Of a stretch of DNA of 64,000 nt, positions 59,798-64,000 are shown in pieces; within the stretch, counting starts at the first letter, position 1; each line of letters begins with the position of its first letter. The position numbers and the translations under genes are program-made. Source of the DNA: Rheum nobile (lineage: Eukaryota; Streptophyta; Magnoliopsida; Caryophyllales; Polygonaceae); NCBI GenBank assembly GCA_027886185.1, contig WOAB01000093.1:3720001-3784000 (forward strand), in the 5' to 3' direction. A model generated the notes under the pieces. It did not search any database, had not been told where the DNA came from, and saw only the letters and a list, made by a program, of their open reading frames with translations.

Positions 59798-60355
59798 CAG
59801 TGGCGGATCTAGAACTTAATCGAAGGAGGGGCGAACATCATATATTTTTCACTTCATAAATCGACATTTATAATAATATTTAAAATTATATTAAAAAAAT
59901 GATATTCACCTTTTGAAATTTGATTAATTCATGCAATATATACTCTATTTTTTAGCATTTTGAAAAATTATTTAAATAATGTAAGATTTTCAATTTTGTG
60001 TTAATAAAAAAATAAAACAGGGAAGGAAAAATAAAATACAAAAGAGAAATAAACATGCTTAATAAACAAAAAAGATTTTAATAAAGCAATTAAAACTCAT
60101 ATTTTTAACAAAAGTAGAAAAAAGAAGGCATTGAAGAATTGAACCCATGATCTTTAGATTTTTCCACACAAGTTCCAAGACAAATACCACTAGGCCAATG
60201 TATTTTTCTTGTCATTTAGTTATCATTTTATGCATATATAATGAAAATTAAAATTTCAAAAGAAAAAATAACAAAAAAATTAAATATACTATAAGAGATT
60301 TACCGGAGAAAGCGAGGGCTGCCGCCCCCCTAGCCCCCCTTAAGATCCGCCCCTG
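59798..60355. mobile_element. hAT-like MITE, 558 bp, with a tRNA-like region
   Basis: Starts CAGTGGCGGATCTAGA and ends AAGATCCGCCCCTG, the CAGnGGCGGATC terminus widespread in plants. AACGGCTC before and AACACATC after may be an 8-bp duplication with changes. A C-rich tract precedes the right end. Confidence 0.65.
60130..60205 (-). other. tRNA-like segment with Pol III A and B boxes
   Basis: On the minus strand GGCCTAGTGGTATT (A-box-like) is followed about 45 nt later by ATGGGTTCAATTC (B-box-like), within short complementary ends CATTG/CAATG. It has no full cloverleaf I can draw, so it is a tRNA-derived relic rather than a gene. Confidence 0.45.
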
Positions 60356-60600
60356 AACACATCTTCTTACTTCTACAATTTTTCTGGCTAAGACATGTAT
60401 ATTGATAGACATGAGTTCATCTATATAAACTCTAGATATAATAACTTTTGTAAATAATCTATTATCATCAATCAGAAATGGTACTACTGTTTATCATGTA
60501 TAAAAAAATGGTAAGAAAGTCTAAACATACCGAACCCGATTATAAATCAATTCATCAATCACACATCACGTATACTATCAATTTAAGAGAAACATAAGTA

Positions 60601-60876
60601 CTCCCTTAAATTTTGATTGTTTTTTTAGACTTAAAATCTTGTTAAATTTTGATTGTCTATTTAGATTTACAATCTTATTAAAATTTATTTGTATGTTTAT
60701 ATAATTTAAACCAATTTTATATATTTGCCCACTATTTTTTTGTATTTTTTAATACATATAATTTAATGTATGTACTAATTTTCAATGCAATTGAATAACA
60801 GTGTTTTAGTAAAGAGTAAAGCTTCCTTAATATGTCTAAATTGTTTAAAAAACAAATAAAAATTAACAGAGGGATG
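60601..60876. mobile_element. Stowaway-like MITE, 276 bp
   Basis: CTCCCTTAAATTTT at the left and CAGAGGGATG at the right, flanked by TA on both sides. Its internal sequence (AATTGAATAACAGTGTTTT, GTAAAGAGTAAAG) is related to 63,530-63,750. Confidence 0.6.
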
Positions 60877-61051
60877 TAAATTTAATTTGGAAAGTAAAAA
60901 CTAACGGAATAATTAACAGAGAAAAACAATTACAATTGTAAGATGGACAAGATCACAAACTAATATGAAGAAATTATAGATGAAAAAAGCAAACAATTCA
61001 AATTAAGGTGGAGATAGAGAAAGAAAAGTGCTAATTAACCAACTAAATTAA

Positions 61052-61615
61052 TTAAGAAGCGATGGAGATGACATTACGCATCATACACTTGAATTCAGAG
61101 AAGTCAACGACGCCGTCACGGTTGCAATCGACGGAGGAGATCATGCGCTCCACCCTATCCATCTCCCTGCCTTCCGGCAACCCTAGCTTATCAAGGACCA
61201 TCTGCAACTCCTTGGCGGAGATGTATCCATCGCCGTCCTCATCGAACACCTTGAAAGCCTCGGCCAGATCTGAGTCCTCCGAGAGAGCGAGATCGTCGCC
61301 GGGGAAGAAGGCGTCGTCCAACGACTTGTGGAGAGCGGCGAAGTCGTCGAAGGTCAATCCCGTGCTCCCGGGCTTCACGAAGGTGTTGATGATGGAATTG
61401 AGCGCCGATTCGGACGGATCTGTGTCCAATCCCAGCAGAATCAGCGCCTTCGCGATCTCGTCGGTCGTGATTAGCCCGTCTCCGTTCTTGTCGAACAGAT
61501 CGAACACCCGCCGGAGCCTCACCGAGTTCAGACTGGAGCATCGTAGGCGGAAGGAGGACGGTTTTGACAGGCAGCTCCCGTGAGAGATGGCTGCGCTGGA
61601 TCCTGATCCCTCCAT
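61052..61615 (-). CDS. Calmodulin-like protein, CML42/CML43 type
   Basis: Single exon, 187 residues, ATG at 61,615. The N-terminal 30 residues contain SSFRLRCSSLNSVRLRRVFD, matching the SFRLRSPSLN-type leader of the CML42 group. EF-hand loops: EF1 DKNGDGLITTDE (42-53), EF3 DEDGDGYISAKE (125-136) and EF4 DCNRDGVVDFSE (163-174) have calcium-coordinating residues. The second hand (KPGSTGLTFDDF, about 81-92) lacks the first aspartate and is probably silent. Known members act as calcium sensors in trichome branching, herbivory and stress signalling; a similar role here is inference. No lesions. A TATA box lies about 100 bp upstream. Confidence 0.93.
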   Translation of the reverse strand: MEGSGSSAAISHGSCLSKPSSFRLRCSSLNSVRLRRVFDLFDKNGDGLITTDEIAKALILLGLDTDPSESALNSIINTFVKPGSTGLTFDDFAALHKSLDDAFFPGDDLALSEDSDLAEAFKVFDEDGDGYISAKELQMVLDKLGLPEGREMDRVERMISSVDCNRDGVVDFSEFKCMMRNVISIAS

Positions 61616-61713
61616 GTTTGTTGATCGATGTTTCGAATAGATTGAGATCCCCTGTTATTGGTTGCAGGAGAGAAGCGTATGTGGAGCAGTTTCAAGGAAT
61701 AATGAAACATTTC

Positions 61714-61723
61714 TATTTTTATA
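61714..61723 (-). promoter_or_regulatory. TATA box of the CML gene
   Basis: Minus-strand TATAAAAATA, about 100 bp before the ATG at 61,615, at a usual distance for a short leader. Confidence 0.6.
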
Positions 61724-61932
61724 AAGAAAAAGGCCGTGTGAACTGTAGAATTGGTTGACTTAATTTTTCAGAGAAGTTTCTACAAATTTAATATATTAGG
61801 ATGATTATAGAATTGGTCAAGTAACTAATTTTCTTTTGTATAAGTTTCTAGAGTTTTTAAAGGTTGTTTGTTTTGGAAATTTTTTGTTGAATATTCTTTT
61901 TTCTAAAGTTTTTAAACATTATTTTTAAGATA

Positions 61933-62774
61933 TGGGCATTTGCGTCAAACTACCCGTTATATGACTCATTTTACACTAAATCACTCGTTATATCAATAAT
62001 TATTCTAAACCACTCATTAAAAGGCTTCCGTTAATAAAAAACAACCCAAGAGATCCTTCCGTCATTTTTATCGTTAATTTGTGTGAAAAGACCCTTATAT
62101 CCCCGTTCTTTTTTAAGATTACGAGTAATACAATATTTTTTATATTTATTATTATTTATTTTTCAAAAACATTTTTTTATTTTTTTTATATATAGTGCTT
62201 GAGTTAGTATGTTAAAGTGCATGTTTAAATGCTAAAGTGCATGGTATGATTTTTTTAATACATGAAGTGCATGAGTTAGTATGTTAAAGTATTTGATTAA
62301 AATGCTAAAGTATATGGTATTAAAAATTGAAAAAAATAAAAAATTGAAAAAAATAAATAAAAAATGTAAAATTAAGTACATATATAAACATATAAAGTGC
62401 ATAACTTAGTATGTTAAAGTGCATAATTAAAATGCTAAAGTCCATGGTATTAATTTTCCAAAAAAACATTCGGGAAAAGTAATTTTTGTAATTTTTTTGG
62501 GAAAAACAAATTCAGAAATAAATATTTTTTAATTTTTTTTAAAAAGAATTAAAAATTAAAAATATTAAATGTAAAAAAAATAGGGTATTACTCGTAATTT
62601 TAAAAAAGGATGAGGGGTATAAGAGTCTTTTCACACAACTTAACAGTAAAAGCGACATAATGATCTCTTGTGTAGCTTTTTTTTAACGAAAGCCTCTGTT
62701 TAGAATAATTATCGATATAACAGGTGATTTCATACAAAATGGGTCATATAACGGGTGATTTGATACAAAAACTC
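61933..62774. mobile_element. MULE-like element with about 190-bp inverted ends, 842 bp
   Basis: The left end starts GGGCATTTGCGTCAAAC. The complement of the right end starts GAGTTTTTGTATCAAAT. Both continue through ACCCGTTATATGAC and TTATATC(A/G)ATAATTATTCTAAAC to CGTTAA. The flanks share TTTTAAGATA (61,923-61,932 and 62,775-62,784), a 10-bp duplication fitting Mutator-like elements. AT-rich core, no coding. Confidence 0.82.
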
Positions 62775-62873
62775 TTTTAAGATAATAGCTTTTTAAAAAC
62801 TATTTTTTAACTATGGCATAGATTAGAAAGATTGTTAATAGTATATTAGAATGATTACTCATCTTTACTTTAA

Positions 62874-63394
62874 GGAAAATTCTTGTTGGTGCCCCTGAGT
62901 TTAGGGTTATTCCTGTTGGTGTCTCACGATTAAGTTTTTTCCTGTTGGTATCCCTAAGGTTTTGGTTTGTTCGCTTTGTAATCGAAAATTTTCATATCTG
63001 TATCATTTCGGTTCAAATTGATCAAATCGAAACTCATCATTATGTTTATTGACATCAACTTAGTAGGATTCGACTCCTAAAACAATTAAATCCATACCCA
63101 AACCATTCCGATTTGAATTCTTAAGGTCGAAACGGGTTGTTGCTTCGAAATTCAAATCGACATGGTTCGGACATGAATTTGGATATTTTAGGAGTCAAAT
63201 CTTACTAATTTGAGGGCGAGGAACACAATGATAGACTTGGATTTAATCAATTTGAACTAGAATGGTACAGACATGACAAAGTTTGGTTACGAAGCAAACA
63301 AATCCAAACCTTAGGGGCACCAACAGGAAAAAATTTAATCGTGGAACACCAACATGAATAACCTTAAACTCAGGGGTATGAATCGGAATTTCCC
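62874..63394. mobile_element. MULE-type palindromic MITE, 521 bp, copy 2
   Basis: Same family and exactly the same length as 49,374-49,894. Ends GGAAAATTC and GAATTTCCC, exact 9-bp duplication TTACTTTAA (62,865-62,873 and 63,395-63,403). Halves are mutually inverted. Confidence 0.92.
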
Positions 63395-63529
63395 TTACTT
63401 TAATTAGCTATTTAGTTGTAGGCTATCAGTTGTTCATGAACTCTAATTAATTATTTCTGCTTAATTAATTACATGCTTTATAAATCTATTAATTACTATC
63501 CCTTTGTCATGCTTTATAAATCTATTAAT

Positions 63530-63750
63530 TACTATTCTTTTGTTAAACTTTAATTGTTCTTTTAGATCCAAAATTTGTTCAAATTTATTTTTCATTTTGA
63601 ATAATTTGGACCATGTTTACCGTATTCACTCCTCATATTTATTGATTCTCTTTTACTCTTTCTATCTCTAGTACTATTTAATGTATATTACCATTTTTCA
63701 ATGTAATTGAATAAGGGTGTTTTGGTAAAAAGTAAGGTTTTCCTAATATA
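63530..63750. mobile_element. Relic related to the Stowaway-like MITE at 60.6 kb
   Basis: Shares AATTGAATAA, GTGTTTT(G/A)GTAAA and AGTAAGG-type words in the same order as 60,620-60,830. Ends lost; interrupted at the right by the element starting at 63,753. Confidence 0.5.
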
Positions 63751-63752
63751 TA

Positions 63753-64000
63753 CTCCCTTCGATCAAAAATAAGTATCGTTTTAGTCTTGGACACAATATT
63801 TAAGAAAAATATTAAGTATACCTAGAATCTTATATTTTTTCTCAATCTTCCCTCCCGATAAATAATCACTATATTCTTGAGCCAATGAATAGAGAGTTCA
63901 GAACAAGAAAAGTCAACAAAAACAAATTCCAACAACAATTCTTATAACTCAATCTTAATTAATTGCCTAGAAATCTTAAAACGACATATAAAATAGATCA
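63753..64000. mobile_element. Stowaway-like element, left part, runs off the window
   Basis: CTCCCTTCGATCAAAAATAA after TA is close to the Stowaway (Tc1/mariner MITE) terminus CTCCCTCCGTCCC. The right end is not identified before the window ends. Confidence 0.5.

Noticed and set aside
60130..60205. Functional tRNA gene on the minus strand
   Set aside because: A- and B-box-like words are present but no full cloverleaf with paired acceptor, D and anticodon stems could be drawn.

Overview
The window is nuclear DNA of a flowering plant, almost certainly a eudicot. Three things show this: intron-split genes with GT-AG borders, a CML42-type calmodulin-like gene and an LRR gene of plant type, and plant-lineage transposons (Tekay chromovirus, SIRE-like copia, Tat-like gypsy, Tourist, Stowaway, hAT and MULE MITEs). 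The species cannot be named from the sequence. By eye, well over half of the window is mobile DNA, much of it nested.

Layout. 1-3,450: two degenerate tandem arrays, followed at 3.5-4.0 kb by what looks like a leftward promoter/leader. 4.3-7.1 kb: pieces of an unrecognised minus-strand host gene, with a 385-bp hAT MITE (5,671-6,055) in a likely intron. 7,166-18,634: a Tourist-like MITE split by a complete 11.0-kb Tekay-type gypsy element (7,508-18,535, target duplication ATATC). Its gag-pol has four in-frame stops, but an extra 282-codon ORF between primer-binding site and gag is intact. 18.7-19.8 kb: a long-inverted-repeat element. 19.9-21.0 kb: a GC-rich retroposon-like segment ending in poly(A). 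21,337-25,112: an intact 11-exon gene for a secreted 327-residue LRR protein. 25,398-25,471: tRNA-Thr(AGT). 25.5-28.1 kb: a segment framed by inverted GCGCAT-rich ends. 28,285-28,694: two Tourist MITEs that share one TAA. 30,428-34,708: a 4.3-kb gag-only LTR retrotransposon (TR-GAG-like) with three tandem arrays, one made of hairpins.

35.3-48.9 kb: a minus-strand LINE remnant split by a 12.3-kb copia element (35,664-47,931, TSD CATTG). That element's integrase is itself split by a solo LTR of a Tekay relative (41,757-44,321, TSD TTAGA). 49.1-59.8 kb: a second LINE remnant on the plus strand. It is split by a 521-bp palindromic MULE MITE and then by about 9.3 kb of further insertions: a Helitron-like AT-rich segment, a long-TIR element filled with a 41-bp satellite, a (TA)n(GA)n tract, and a recent inverted duplication with arms of about 1.65 kb. 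59.8-64.0 kb: the intact single-exon CML42-like gene (61,052-61,615, minus) among hAT, Stowaway and MULE MITEs, including a second 521-bp copy of the palindromic MULE MITE.

The features that most deserve follow-up are: the N-myristoylation-like accessory ORF of the Tekay element; the hairpin array of the gag-only element, whose stems show paired changes between repeats; the inverted duplication, which could yield long double-stranded RNA; the captured-domain ORF of the copia element; and GC-rich palindromic words that flank the TATA box in two related LTR families although the words themselves differ.
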